The notes under the pieces: generated by a model
Database searches by the model: none
What the model saw: the letters and a program-made list of their open reading frames with translations, nothing else
What the model was told of the DNA's origin: nothing
Part shown: positions 1 to 10,810 of the stretch, in pieces
Numbering within the stretch: position 1 is the stretch's first letter
Layout: each line of letters opens with the position of its first letter
Position numbers and translations under genes: made by a program
Assembly: GCA_007922225.1 (NCBI GenBank)
Contig: ML679958.1
Location: 58,546,838-58,610,837 of the forward strand
DNA: 64,000 nt
From: Emydura subglobosa
Taxonomy: Eukaryota > Chordata > Testudines > Chelidae
Direction of reading: 5' to 3'

Positions 1-850
1 AGCTTCTAGCAGTCAGAAATTTAGGGACACCCAGAGTATAGTGTTGCATCCCTGATCATCTTGGCTAATAGCCACTGATGGACCTATCCTCCATGAATTT
101 ATCTAATTCTTTTTTGAGAGCCCAGTTATACTTTTCACCTTCACAGCATCCCCTGGCAACAAGTTTGACAGGTTGACTATGTCGTGTGAAGAAGTACTTC
201 CTTATGTTTGTTTTAAACATGTTGTCTGTTAATTTCATTGGGTGACTCTTGGTTCTTGTGTTATGTGAAGGGGTAAATAACACTTCCGTATTCATTTTCT
301 TCACACAATTAATGATTTTATAGACCTCTATCATAACACCACCCCTCCACTCCTGGTAGTCCCAGTCTTTCTAATCTCTCCTTATAGGGATATGGAATAG
401 TTTCCATAATCATTCTTGTTGTCCTTCTCTGTCCTTTTTCTGATTCCAATATACCTTTTTTGAGATGGGGCAACCATAACTGCATGGAGTATTCAAGGTC
501 TGGGAGTACCATGGATTTATATCCATTATGATATTTTCTGTTTTATTCTGTATTCCCTTTCGTAATGATTCCTAACTGTTAGTTTTTTTGACTACCGCTG
601 CACGTTGAGCAGATGTTTTCAGAGAACTATTCACGATGACTCCAAGATCTTTCTTGAGCGGTAACATTTAATTTAGACCCCATAATTATGTATGTATATA
701 TGTTTCAGTGTGCATTATTTTGCATTTATCAACACTGAATTTCATCTGCCCTTTAAGTTACCAAATTATTCAGTTTTGAAAAAACCTTTTGTAACTTTTT
801 GCAATCTGTTTTGAATTTAAGTCTATTCAGACATAGTAATCCCACCTGCT
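1..850 (-). mobile_element. CR1-type LINE fragment (ORF2 3' part and 3' end)
   Basis: Read on the minus strand, the conceptual protein contains the C-terminal reverse-transcriptase and thumb region typical of CR1: RRTTRMI, PYPYKERLERLGL, MIEVYKIINCV, HNTRTKSHPMKL and RKYFFTRH. The reading is split over two frames and broken by stops, so it is dead. The low-coordinate edge carries the CR1 3' segment and runs off the window. The upper boundary near 850 is where similarity to the remembered turtle CR1 consensus fades. Confidence 0.85.
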
Positions 851-1284
851 AAAGTTCAGCCTTCCAGTAGGGAGTTTGAAAGCTCCACTGGACTATTTTA
901 ATTAAATGGAGTGTAACTTTCCTATCATCCTAAGTGACTTTTGCAGGTGATCAAATAGTACAGGCAATAAAAATTGTGGATCATTTTTAGTGCTAGCAGA
1001 AGTTTCCTTTCAAACTAAACTTAAAAAGATCCTTCAAGATTCAGAAATAGTAAAGATTTAACAGAGAATCGTTATACTTAAAATGGGGGATATTGCTAGG
1101 AAAAGTAATAGGTAAAATTTTTGGAAGTGGAACTTAGGCTCCTATTGGAAGTCACTCAGGAGCATTTGAAAATTTTACTTCATCTGTAGAATCCATCATG
1201 TAATTCACATTGGATCTTACATGTGCATGCGCGTGAGAGAGATCTGCAGGTTAATTATGCACTGTATATTTTTAAAAGTGATTT

Positions 1285-1495
1285 GTTTTATCAGTTCTAA
1301 ATTTATCTTTCAGTTTAATTAAATATCCTTTTACTCTTGTATGATGAGGGAAGGTAAATACGTGAGTTTGATTTACTTTCCTTATATCATTAATTAATTT
1401 TGTGTACCTCTGTTATGTCCTCTTATTTATTTTCTCTCTAAACTAAACAGTCCCAATCTTTTCATAAAACTATGTGTTTCCTCCATGTACATCAT
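1285..1495 (-). mobile_element. CR1-type LINE fragment, short
   Basis: The bases around TTTTACTCTTGTATGATGAG and the later AACAGTCCCAATCTTTT follow the same pattern as the CR1 ORF2 3' region seen at 240-380, in the same minus orientation. The copy is diverged and has no usable frame. Boundaries are approximate. Confidence 0.6.
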
Positions 1496-3690
1496 TTTAT
1501 ACACTGATTTCCTGTACTTCCTGCAGACTCACTATTGCAGCTGCTTCATGTGTGCTTCACAGTGTGGCTGCTGTCATGGTTTCTGCCAATGATATAGAAT
1601 GCAGTTTGAGCTATGCTGAATCTTTATTGAAGGGAATTAGTTTTAATCTGGCAAATTTAAATATATACTTTATCTGTTTCAGAATTGTTTTAATCACATT
1701 TCCTGAACTGAACAGTTTCTCATTTTTTGTAAACTGTCTCCTTTCATACCAGGTTCATGTGGAAAGGTCACAGCAGGAGGCAGAAATGAAACTGACAGTT
1801 TTATGAAATACTGTCCTAACTTTTAATTTGTTGGCATTTTACATTCTGATTTCTTGCACACAAACACCCTACCCGCCCTATCATTTGTGTCTCTTGTCAT
1901 GGTGAATTCCTGCAGGAGCCATAACAGAGTCAAAAAATGAAAGCAATTTTTCTCCTGATTGTAGTGCTGTTATCTTCTGTGGAAAGGTTGTCAGGCTTTC
2001 CCTGCCTAGATTTGAACTTCTCACATTGGTCAAAGATAAGAAATCTCTAACAATGAGTGGAGCCAAAAATTCTGACCTGGTAGAACTCAGTTTGATATGT
2101 AGCAGAACTGGTGATCACAACCTTAGAAGAAACTGCTCATCTTTTGTCTACTTTTCCTAATGGGAACAGTAGGAACATCTAAATATTTTGTCTAGCTTCC
2201 TTTGCTCTCTCCAAGTCCTCACATGGTACGGAACATATTTAAAGCTGTTACTTGTTTTGATTTAGTGTAAAGATGAACACTGGTTCTGAGATTGAGTTTC
2301 ATAAAACTTCCTTTCACATTTTTTATCTACTGTTTTGCTTTAGAGGAGATAAGCTCCCCAGAAGTGGAATTTATTAATATTGATAAAAAGAAAAAAAGGA
2401 ACAAACTAGAATCAGCTAGGCTTTAAGGTCTGTTGCAGTAAGGTCAGTGCAGGAGAGAAGTACAAAACTATAAAGTAATCAAAAACAGAACATCTTGAGG
2501 TTTCACTAGTGAAAATTGTTTTGTCTATATAATCCAAACTATTAATATCTGAAGAATTTACCTCTGGGAAAAAATTGATAGTTTTATTAAAATTCTCTAA
2601 AGAGAATGTGATTAAAATCATAAGGAAAAGCTACCCGAGCAAAAAAGCAGTGTAAACTTAAAGAAAAAATGGACATTAAGCAATTCCAAAATAGCTCACC
2701 CACTGCTATATTTAAAAAGAAGCTAAATTTCTACACAAATATATTGCATGTCTGGAAGTCTGGGCCAACCATGAGCATGCTGAGTACCAGTGAAATTTAA
2801 TTACTGCTCACTGGACAAGTTGCTGACCTCTTTAAAAGTCCTGAATGCCCGACTGACTGACATTTCAATTTATAGCTGAAAATGAACATTATATTCTGAT
2901 GTCAGGTTCTTTGCAAATGCCAGCACAACAGCAGAAGACATGGATAATTTACTTGGTCTGTTACTTTGCTAAATTTTTCTTCTAGCTCTGCTCAGGCAAT
3001 TGGCCTCTACCTTGCCCTACAAAATAAATGCATATGATGACTTATTCATTCACTCCCCCCAAAATTCAATATGTATCACAACTGCTGATCAGTTGTATGG
3101 GATAGGCCATTTTTATGTTTAACCTCAGGTTTGATCTGCTTGACCATCAGTATACCCAGGATTTTTAAGGACATAAAACATCTTGTTCCTGAAGTGAAAT
3201 TCAGCATAGGTACATATAACAATTTACTGGTTTAAGGTTGTTTGGTTTTGTTTTTTAAAAACACAACTCATTTTGATGCCAAAAATGAGGACAATATCTT
3301 TTAGTTGTGTAATACAATTTTAACTCCTCGTTTTATTTGAGCATATTATCTTATAGGACTTGCATGAAATTGTTTGAAGTTTGGATTTGCTAGGAGGAAA
3401 AACTGTCCTTGGGAGATGTCTTCTGACTTCCCACAAAGCACCTGGGCAAACACTAACAGCAAAACTACTATCTCTAGTAATGAATACTTTAAACATTTAC
3501 AATCCAGTTAATAAGCAGACAGTACTTAAGCTTCCTGCCCCATCTTTCCTTAATTCACGATAAGAGCTTTTCTTTACTGTATTAGGTCAATATTTAGAAT
3601 ATAGAAAGAGAGGGGAGCAAGAAATTCAGAGTAGTATTAAAAATGTTGTTGAAATAAGGTGAATTCAGTAATAAGGTGGAGTGGATAAAT
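1496..3690. other. Intronic sequence with no recognised feature
   Basis: The sequence is AT-rich. The open frames present are short, lack any recognisable motif and look like chance readings. I see no repeat I can name. Confidence 0.6.
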
Positions 3691-3830
3691 ACTGGACTTG
3701 GGGGATCAGGATACCTGGAGTCTGTGCTGGATTTGTCACTGACTTCCTGTGTGAATTTGGATAAGCCACTTCACCTTTCTTTGCCTCTTTCACCACCCAC
3801 CTTTTGTCTATCTCATCTATTTAAACTGTA
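3690..3830 (+). repeat. MIR-like SINE
   Basis: The order is GATACCTGGAGTCTGTGCTGG, then GTCACTGACTTCCTGTGTGA, then TTGGATAAGCCACTTCACCT. This matches the MIR core, where TGTGTGACCTTGGGCAAGTCACTTAACCT is the landmark. It is an ancient SINE shared across amniotes, and diverged. Confidence 0.75.
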
Positions 3831-4349
3831 AACTCTTACTATGTATTTGTTCTACAATACAAATAACAGTTATCTGTCTTTTTAAATTAAATTAAAAAAA
3901 TATGGAGACACAAAAACTAGGAAGAGAGAGCAGTATCTCTTGGAGGGGCTTGGCTAGGAAGAAGTATCTTCTTGACTAACTGATGGAGCTACATCAAGAT
4001 TTAGAAAATCTGCAAGTTTGTCGTGTCTCAGGTATAATCACTACAGGCATTTTTACCTTTCAAAACTGCCCCCCTCCTCTCCAGCTACCTAGTTAGGAAT
4101 TCAGTTAAATACTTCTCTTTTGTTTCCTCCAAAAATAACCCTGTTTGTTAATCATTTGCTGTAGGTAGCCGGATGAGTACTGGCAGCTTTATTAGAAGAA
4201 AACTAAAATTTCTTTTGCTCTTACCTTTCAGTATTGTTTAGTCTCCCATGGCATATAATAGATATGAAAATGGACAGATGTGCAAAAAGCACAGGGTGTA
4301 ATTACTTGACAATATAGTGTCATTTTCTTCACTTAAAAAAAAGGGGAGG

Positions 4350-4780
4350 ATGATATCCTGATCTAGACATCGGGCAACTCAACACATTCATCTGTTTCTT
4401 CGGGTTCAGAATGGTCACGCTATCTTCCATAATTTCCTCCCTAGATGAGTTTGCAACTCTTGACTTACAGAATACTTATTTCCACATGTCTGTCCATTAA
4501 GCCCACAGAAAATACTTCTGTTTCATAGTGGCAGACATGCATAACCAGTTCAAGGTACTAGCATTTGAGCGTCCCACAGCACCAAAAGTGTTTACCAAAT
4601 GCCTGTCAACCATGGAAGCCCTTTTGTGAAGACCAGGGATTCCATATTTATCCTCATCTCAGTGATTGGTTCCTTCAAGGCAAATCCCCACAACAGGTCA
4701 CCAACATAGTACAAACAGTTCTCTACTGCTTCTCCTTGATAAGTCTCAGAATCAATTATGACAACTCAAACACTTGGGGT
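4350..4780 (+). pseudogene. Decayed DIRS-type reverse transcriptase fragment
   Basis: The plus strand, read with frame changes, gives LDIGQLNTFI, FRMVTLSSIIS, ATLDLQNTYFHMSVH and HRKYFCFIVAD, then QFKVLAFERPTAPKVFTKCL. This is the block order of DIRS reverse transcriptase (palm region LDLQDAYFHI and the PFGL-TAPRVF segment). The catalytic YLDD box is degraded to HLSD at 4655, followed by WFLQGKSPQQVTNIVQTVL. The reading shifts frame and contains stops. It is a different and more decayed copy than the 19.8-26.8 kb element. Confidence 0.8.
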
Positions 4781-4869
4781 TCAGACCCCCACTTCCCCTA
4801 TTGGGGAGTCTGGACCCTGATTGTCCCAGAAATGTAAAAATAGCAAAAACTCTCATGAAATTAGACCCT

Positions 4870-5455
4870 TCCTTAGAATCATAGGGTTAGAAGGAACCTA
4901 AAGGATCATCTAGTCTAACCACCTTGCAAGATGCAGGATTTGTGTGTCTAAAGTTAAACCATCCAAGACAGATGGCTATCCAGCCTCATTTTGAAAACCT
5001 CGAGTGAAGGAGCTTCCACAACTTCTCTAGGCAGTCTGTTCCATTGTCCTACTGTCCTTAGAGTTAGGAAGTTTTTCCTGATATTTCTATGCTGTAGTTT
5101 GAATTCATTACCTCTTGCCCTGTCTTCTGTGGCAAGAGAGAACTTTTCTCCATCTTTTTTATGGCAGTCTTTCAAGTATTTGAAGAATGCTCTTATGTCC
5201 CCCCCTTAATCACCTCTTTTCCAAACTAAACCTATCCAGTTCCTTCAGCCTTTGCTCATATGGCTTACATTCCATCCCTTTGATCATTTTTGTCATTTGC
5301 CTCTGGATCCTTTCCAGTTTCTCTACATCATTTGTATACATTGGTGACCAAAATTGGACACAGTACTCCAGCTGAGGCCTACCCCTCATGGAGTACAGTG
5401 GTACTATCACCTCTTGTGATTTATATGCTATGCTTCTGTTAATGCAACCTTTCAG
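4870..5455 (-). mobile_element. CR1 LINE fragment (ORF2 C-terminus and 3' UTR)
   Basis: Minus-strand readings give LYSMRGRPQLEYCVQFWSP, KLERIQRQMTKMIKGME, PYEQRLKELDRFSLEKR and FKYLKDCHKKDGEKFS, then RNIRKNFLTLRTVGQWNRLP and EVFKMRLDSHLSWMV. This is the classic C-terminus of CR1 ORF2. The 3' UTR then reads toward the CR1-type terminus with GATGATCCTTTAGGTTCCTT and ends CCTATGATTCTAAGG. Frames are interrupted; it is a 5'-truncated copy, as usual for CR1. Confidence 0.92.
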
Positions 5456-5857
5456 AAGTGGTAGGAGACTCGATTCAGAGCACCCTCAAATTGTTTCAGA
5501 GTGTGTTAAAAATTTGACTGAGTGCAGTAAATCCAAAACAGAGAAGGGGAAAATATAAAATACATTTTTTTAAATGTCACAATTTTAATGTCCTGCCAGG
5601 ACGAGAAAGAAGTTGCACATTTATTGCTGACATTGAATAAAATATTTATAATTCCCATATCCCATTTGAAAGTGGGAAGGGAGGGATTTTTCGCTGTCCA
5701 GTGGTGTAAAGCATATTTCTGTCCCCAATGGTTAAGAAGATCCTAGAAGTTAAACCTAACTCAAATACAGAACTGAATCTTGTCCATGCTGTGCCTTACA
5801 TCAGTATACTGCTCTCTTGGGGAGAATGCATGCAAGGGGAGGCAAAATATTTGTGTT

Positions 5858-5912
5858 TTTGTTGTTGTTGTTGTTGTGGTGGTGGTGGTTTTGGGTTTTT
5901 GTTTTTTTTTTT
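5858..5912. repeat. GTT/GGT simple repeat with T-run
   Basis: (GTT)n passes into (GGT)n and then T-rich sequence. It is a compound microsatellite that produces a meaningless run of Cys and Gly codons in one frame. Confidence 0.95.
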
Positions 5913-5944
5913 AAAAGCAGCTGTTTGAAAGCTCCTGAAAGGTT

Positions 5945-6032
5945 TGGAATCATAAAATATTAGGGTTGGAAAGGACCTTGGGAGGTCATCTAGTCCAACC
6001 CTCTGCTCAAAGCAGGACCAACTCCAACTAAT
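5945..6032 (-). mobile_element. CR1 LINE 3' terminal fragment
   Basis: TTAGGGTTGGAAAGGACCTT, GAGGTCATCTAGTCCAACC and CTGCTCAAAGCAGGACCAAC are the reverse complement of the CR1 3' UTR. Only the last 90 bp are present. Confidence 0.9.
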
Positions 6033-6189
6033 GTTAGAAGGAAAGTGAGATGGAATCCCAGCAGAGATGTTTTAGTGGATTTGAGTGCAGGTGAAACCAT
6101 GAAAAATGCAAGATAAATGTACGTGGATATCACCATGTATATGTCGATGAATATGTGTACTATATGCAAGAGATTGATTAGTAAAGAAA

Positions 6190-7016
6190 ATATATATATT
6201 AGACCTGCATTTATATGGCACCTTCCAATCAAGCTGTGAGAGGCAGACCTATCCTTGCTTACAGACAACCCCCCACCCTGAAGCAAATACTCACCAGCAA
6301 CCGTACACCATACAAGAATACTAACCCAGGAACCAACCCCTGCAACAAACCCCGTTGCCAGCTCTGCCCACACATCGACTCTAGTGACACCATCACAGAT
6401 CCTAACCACATCAGCCACACCATAGGGGGCTTATTCACCTGCACATCTACTAAATAATATATGCCATCATGTGCCAGCAGTTCCTCTCTGCCATGTACAT
6501 TGGCCAAACCGGACTGTCACTACGCAAAAGAATAAATGGACGCAAATCAGACAAAAAATAACATCATCCATAAACCAGTCGGAGAGCACTTCAATCTCCC
6601 AGGACACTCTGTAACTTACTTGAAAGTTGCCATACTTCTACAAAAAAACTTCAAAAACAGACTTCAGAGAGAAACTGCAGAGCTAGAAATCATCTGCAAA
6701 CTTGACACAATCAAACTGGGTCTAAATAGGGACTTGGAATGGTTATCTCGATACAAAAAGTAATTGTCACTGTTCACACAGTCTCACCTCCTAATCAATG
6801 GTTGTGAATAGGCCTCAACTATTCTAACTGAATGGACTTTGCTCATATCTACCTTCCCCATTGTTGTTCCTTATCCTTGGATATGTATATATATACCTCC
6901 TATCTGATTTCTATTCCCCACATCTGACGAAGTGGGTTACAGCCCACGAAAGCTTATGCCTGCAGAAATTAAATTTGTTAGTCTTTAAAGTGCTACAGGA
7001 CTCTCGTTTTTTCCAA
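6190..7016 (+). mobile_element. Penelope-like retroelement (5'-truncated): endonuclease region and terminal repeat
   Basis: The plus strand gives RGRPILAYRQPPTLKQIL, the cysteine cluster NPCNKPRCQLCPHI (6335-6376), and HTIGGLFTCTST. After a frame change comes MYIGQTGLSLRKRI, then KPVGEHFNLPGHSVTYLKVAIL and RLQRETAELEIICKL. These are the linker cysteine motif and the GIY-YIG endonuclease of Penelope-like elements; the YIGQTG box is at 6496-6513. Frame changes and a stop mean it is not functional. The reverse-transcriptase part is missing, so the copy is 5'-truncated. About 150 bp after the last codons comes the terminal segment with a hammerhead-like core (6924-6960) and AAATTTGTTAGTCTTTAAAG. 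The same terminal segment recurs at 7134, 8844 and 15837. Confidence 0.88.
6924..6960 (+). ncRNA. Hammerhead-ribozyme-like core in the Penelope-like terminal repeat
   Basis: CTGACGA (6924-6930) matches the CUGANGA box. GTGGG (6932-6936) and CCCAC (6943-6947) form a perfect 5 bp stem II with loop TTACAG. GAAA (6948-6951) is the second conserved box. GC-TTAT-GC (6952-6959) can form the very short stem III seen in PLE hammerheads. Two deviations are visible: an extra A between box 1 and stem II, and a C at 6960 where a U is expected to pair with the last A of GAAA. Hammerhead motifs in PLE terminal repeats are established; activity of this copy is not implied. Confidence 0.6.
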
Positions 7017-7061
7017 TCAGAAAGAACCTCATGATTTTCTAACTATACATATGGGAATCAT

Positions 7062-7300
7062 TTCATCCTGGGTTCTAATCCCAACTCTGTTGCTAATTGC
7101 TGTTGTGGCCTTTGGGAAGCCACTTAACCCCTGCCTACGAAAGCTTAATGCCCAGATAAATTTGTTAGTCTTTAAGGTACCACAGAACTCTCGCTGTTTT
7201 GCTAAAAACAGACTAACACTGCTACTACCGCTCTGGAACTCACTTAACCTCTGTTTCTGTATCAGAAAAATGAGTTTAACGTCATGCACTTTGCAGGTGG
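7062..7300 (+). repeat. MIR-like SINE split by a PLE terminal insertion
   Basis: CATCCTGGGTTCTAATCCCA, TGTGGCCTTTGGGAAGCCAC and TTAACC are MIR landmarks. The match resumes after 7240 with CACTTAACCTCTGTTTCTGT and ATCAGAAAAATG. The SINE is interrupted at 7134-7240. It contains a pseudo-coding frame but no gene. Confidence 0.8.
7134..7240 (+). mobile_element. PLE terminal fragment inserted in MIR
   Basis: CCTACGAAAGCTTAATGCCC begins inside the hammerhead motif and continues through AAATTTGTTAGTCTTTAAGG, CAGACTAACACTGCTACTAC and CTCTGGAACT. It is flanked by direct repeats, CACTTAACCCCTG (7121-7133) and CACTTAACCTCTG (7241-7253), 12 of 13 identical, read as the target-site duplication. Confidence 0.85.
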
Positions 7301-8843
7301 TGGTTAAGGTTTCTAAAGCACTTCTAAGATGTGCTACATGCAAGTGCTACATTTTACTATTTTTAATGTATGCTTTTGTAGTGTTTACAGTACTAAAATC
7401 TGATTTATATAAAAACTGACCTTTTCAATGACAGAGGTTGATATTTCAGCACCATTGTGTTCAAATCAGATTATTTTCAACCTTTCAAAAAAAGCTACTA
7501 TGGATAGAGTAAATAAGTAGGGATCTGCATGTATACTACTTTTCAACATGCAAAGTGAGAACATGAGACTTTTAGGTTGGTAAAGCGTCTAACTTCATGA
7601 CAGTGGAGAAGGTGACTCTCTTTACAATAAAATAAGACAAACAGTTCTTTAAAATATCAATGGTAAACCAGTTGGGAAACCCATCACACCTTTCATTTGG
7701 CAGCATTTAATCTTCCTACTGTACCTAACAACGTCTTCAGAAAAACACATTTCAGAAGTCTTAAGTGTGTCAGTTGGTCTGTGTTTATTATCAGCATGAC
7801 GCAGTTGCAGCATCTGTCTGTGCAAATGCAATCTTTGATAAAGTATTGCTAATTAAATCCTTGGAGATTTATTTTCCAATCCCGTGGAACTGAATCATAC
7901 ATATATAGTCCATTAAATTGTTCCAGATTAGCATATCTTCTTTTTATTTGACTTTGCATCAGGAGTGAAATGTAGTCTTAAAATCTTTGAGTTCGGCCCA
8001 TATTCCAGCAGAAATAAAACAAAAAGCATACTTTACTATTGTAACAACTGTTGAAAAATAATTCTCAGAGGGGCATGAGGAGAAAAAGCACTGCCAGCTA
8101 TGTTGCTGTGTGTTGGAGTGAGTGGCAGTTGAGGGGGTTATTTTAAATCTCAGCCTAAACTACATTCTTACTCTATGTAGTAGTTTGTTAAAATTGTATG
8201 TTTATTACTTTTCCCTTTTTCTAGTCATATTAATTTATACAAAGATAAATGATGAAAAGGAGATACCGTACAAATCTGAAGATTTATTAGCACAAGAATT
8301 TTTTTCAGTACAAGTGATGTTGCTCCATGATTTAACAATCTGCTTCCCACAGAAAATGCTAGTTTAGAGAGGTGTATCAAGGGCAGCACTAATGAAATAA
8401 CATTCAACATTTATCCATGTACTTCATAGAGAATACCCTTTCATTAAAAACACAAAACTATATTTCATTTACTCATTACAATTTGCCTTTCTTTATACTC
8501 CTGCCCATGACAGACTCCCCGTCTTATCAATAAATCTCCAAGTCTAGGGCACATAAAATTGAGGATTTTCGATATGAAGCAACCTCTGCTAATATTTTTT
8601 TTGTTTTTTTAGAAGTGCTACCTTTGGATGCATATTAATGTACTGTAACTATTAGGAAGGATTTTTAATACATAAGATAGTTAAAGTAGCTTTTGTTCTC
8701 CATTTTATCAAGTTACTTTTTGTGGGAGTGGCTATGCAAATCAGATGGAGTAATGTTAACATCAGAGTGAGTATGCTAATACCTGTATTTCTGAGCATGC
8801 CCAGTATGAACTAGATTTTTCCAGGCGCCTAAGCATATTGAGA
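7301..8843. other. Intronic sequence with no recognised feature
   Basis: AT-rich, with no motif-bearing frame and no repeat family I can name. Confidence 0.6.
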
Positions 8844-8930
8844 ATAATAAATTTGTTAGTCTTTAAAGTGCCACAGAACTCTCGTTGTTTTTGCTGTATA
8901 CAGACTAACACGGCTACCCTTCTGGAACTA
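8844..8930 (+). mobile_element. PLE terminal fragment without the hammerhead part
   Basis: ATAAATTTGTTAGTCTTTAA, CCACAGAACTCTCGTTG, then CAGACTAACACGGCTACCC and TTCTGGAACT match the tail of the 7134 and 15837 copies. The copy is 5'-truncated just after the ribozyme region. Confidence 0.85.
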
Positions 8931-9618
8931 TTGATTATTTGTGTATTTTGTAAAGAACTGTGCCTCCTATCTTGATGAACCTGAATAGTTATTAAACATG
9001 ACACTTCAGAAATGCTTTCTCTTTTTCATTTGTCTTCATGTACTGCAGCTGAACCTACACAGTATCCATAAATCAGTCACCGTGTAGTCTGTGCCCACAA
9101 TGAATGTGGTGTGATTGGTGAGCACTTAACATAATTGAAACAAGGAGCCTATTTTTTGTCAAAATATAGACTGGAGTCTTTGTACTATTTGGTTTTATTA
9201 TTTTGCTCATATAATTTAGGAAATGCAGCCATTTTCCATTACATACAATACTTCACATTTATAGATGTGCACAGTGTAACTAGTGGAGAAGATTCATATG
9301 CTGCAATTACTTAAATGTACAGTTTATTAAAGTATAGAACCTGGCAAGGTCAAATATAGGGTATGATAAAAGATTGAAAGGTAGGGGAAAACAGATTGTT
9401 GGGTATTTTTCTCTTTTATTTACACAGTAAGATATAGGATTTATAAGTATAAGGAAATAATATTTGTGAAGATTGCTTTAGAAGCAGGTGGTTGGTCTAA
9501 GGAAGGATGCAATCCTTACATCTAAACCGGTAAAGCAGATTAATTGCAAGCTGATTTAGTGGTACTATTTCCCTTCTAAAATATCTACATTGTCAAATGT
9601 TGTATGCATGGTAGTTGT

Positions 9619-9735
9619 AGCTGTGTTGGTTCCAAGGTATTAGAGAGACAAGGTGGGTGAGGCCATATATTTTATTGGACCAACCTCTGTTGGTGAGAGA
9701 ATTTGGCAAAACTCATCCACTTTGTGTCTCTACAT
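9619..9735 (-). mobile_element. Probable second-family PLE terminal fragment
   Basis: TAGCTGTGTTGGTTCCAAGG, TTAGAGAGACAAGGTGGGTG, TTTTATTGGACCAACCTCTG and TTGGTGAGAGAATTTGG match a repeat I remember as abundant in turtles and crocodilians. In fuller copies that repeat is preceded, on the minus strand, by a CUGA-GA / GAAAGC hammerhead-like segment. That segment is missing here. The family assignment rests on memory of those copies. Confidence 0.6.
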
Positions 9736-9965
9736 TGTCAAATGTCTATCAGATGTTGAAAATGTGGATATGAAGTGGATATATGCAAGTGTGAATATAT
9801 ATTATTTTTTGTTTTCAAAACTGTATGTAAGAAATTACAAACAAGGTTTTGCCAAAATTAGACCTTCTATGCTGATAGTTATTTAGTATAAATGTATAGA
9901 AGTTAGAAAATAGAGAAGTATCCTGTACAATTCAATGGAGGCAATTTAACCTGTGTCGTCTACTT

Positions 9966-10423
9966 CAGGGCTTCTCAGCCCATGGACAAGGACAATGGGT
10001 TGCCAGAATGTTTCAAAGGGTCATGTGGCAGCTCCTGCCTCATGGGGCTGGCTGGGCTCGCCTCCCTACTTCAGGCACTGCAACCTCTGCGCCACTCAGG
10101 TTTGGCCCAGTTGTCATGATGACAGGCTTCCGGATAGGCCAAATTTGAGTGAGTGGCACTGCAACCCCATGAGCCGGGTCACAACTCCACTCACAAATTT
10201 GGTCCAGTCAGGGGCCAAACCTGAGTGATGTGGCAACCCTAGAGATTGTAATGCCTGAGCAGAGAGCCAAACTCAGCCAGCCCCACAGCGCAGGACCTCC
10301 AGAAGCCACCACTGTGGGGTGAATGCCTGGGCAGGACTCAGGGCCTCCACCCCCAGACTGTTTATTGGGTCACTACGGGCCATAAATGTTTACAAATGAG
10401 CTCAAAAAGGTTGAGAACCACTG
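9966..10423. mobile_element. Non-autonomous hAT element (458 bp)
   Basis: The termini are CAGGGCTTCTCAGCC and GGTTGAGAACCACTG, inverted, with the CAGNGNTTCTCAACC-type hAT end. The flanks are GTCTACTT (9958-9965) and CTCTACTT (10424-10431), an 8 bp duplication with one mismatch, as expected for hAT. No transposase is present. The interior has a repeated GGCCAAA/TTTGGCC-type segment, and a chance 91-codon frame runs through it. Confidence 0.88.
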
Positions 10424-10639
10424 CTCTACTTAATATAGTTATATTTGTGTTTTCAAAACAAAAAGGAGAGAGGTTATATCTGCTAAAGTCACAAATAAAA
10501 CTTTCCTTTAGGCTGATAGGAATCTTGTGGTTATGTTAGTTAGACCTATGCATGTAAATCTTCTGCATGTAAATGGCAACATTTACCCCTCCATTTTGAG
10601 CCATAATATAAGGTGCCTATTTCCCCTGATATTTAAGGG

Positions 10640-10810
10640 CTGATAATACAGAGTATTTCTCTAGCACCTTCCAGCCTAGGATCCCAAAGCTATTTACAAA
10701 CATGAATGAATTTAACCTCACAGCACTTCCCTGAGGAAGGTAAGAGTTATTCTCATGTTACAAATGGGGAAATTGAAGTAGCAGAGGAGTTAAATGAGGT
10801 CACATGACCT
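10640..10810 (-). repeat. MIR-like SINE, minus orientation
   Basis: CAAAGCTATTTACAAACATG, CCTGAGGAAGGTAAGAGTTA, CATGTTACAAATGGGGAAAT and GAGTTAAATGAGGTCACATG follow the reverse complement of a MIR or CORE-SINE 3' half, whose landmark is ATTTTACAGATGGGGAAACTGAG. It could instead be a related vertebrate SINE. Confidence 0.6.

Noticed and set aside
5990..6418. 142-codon minus-strand open frame
   Set aside because: It is antisense to the PLE endonuclease region, starts in a CR1 tail, and has no domain of its own.
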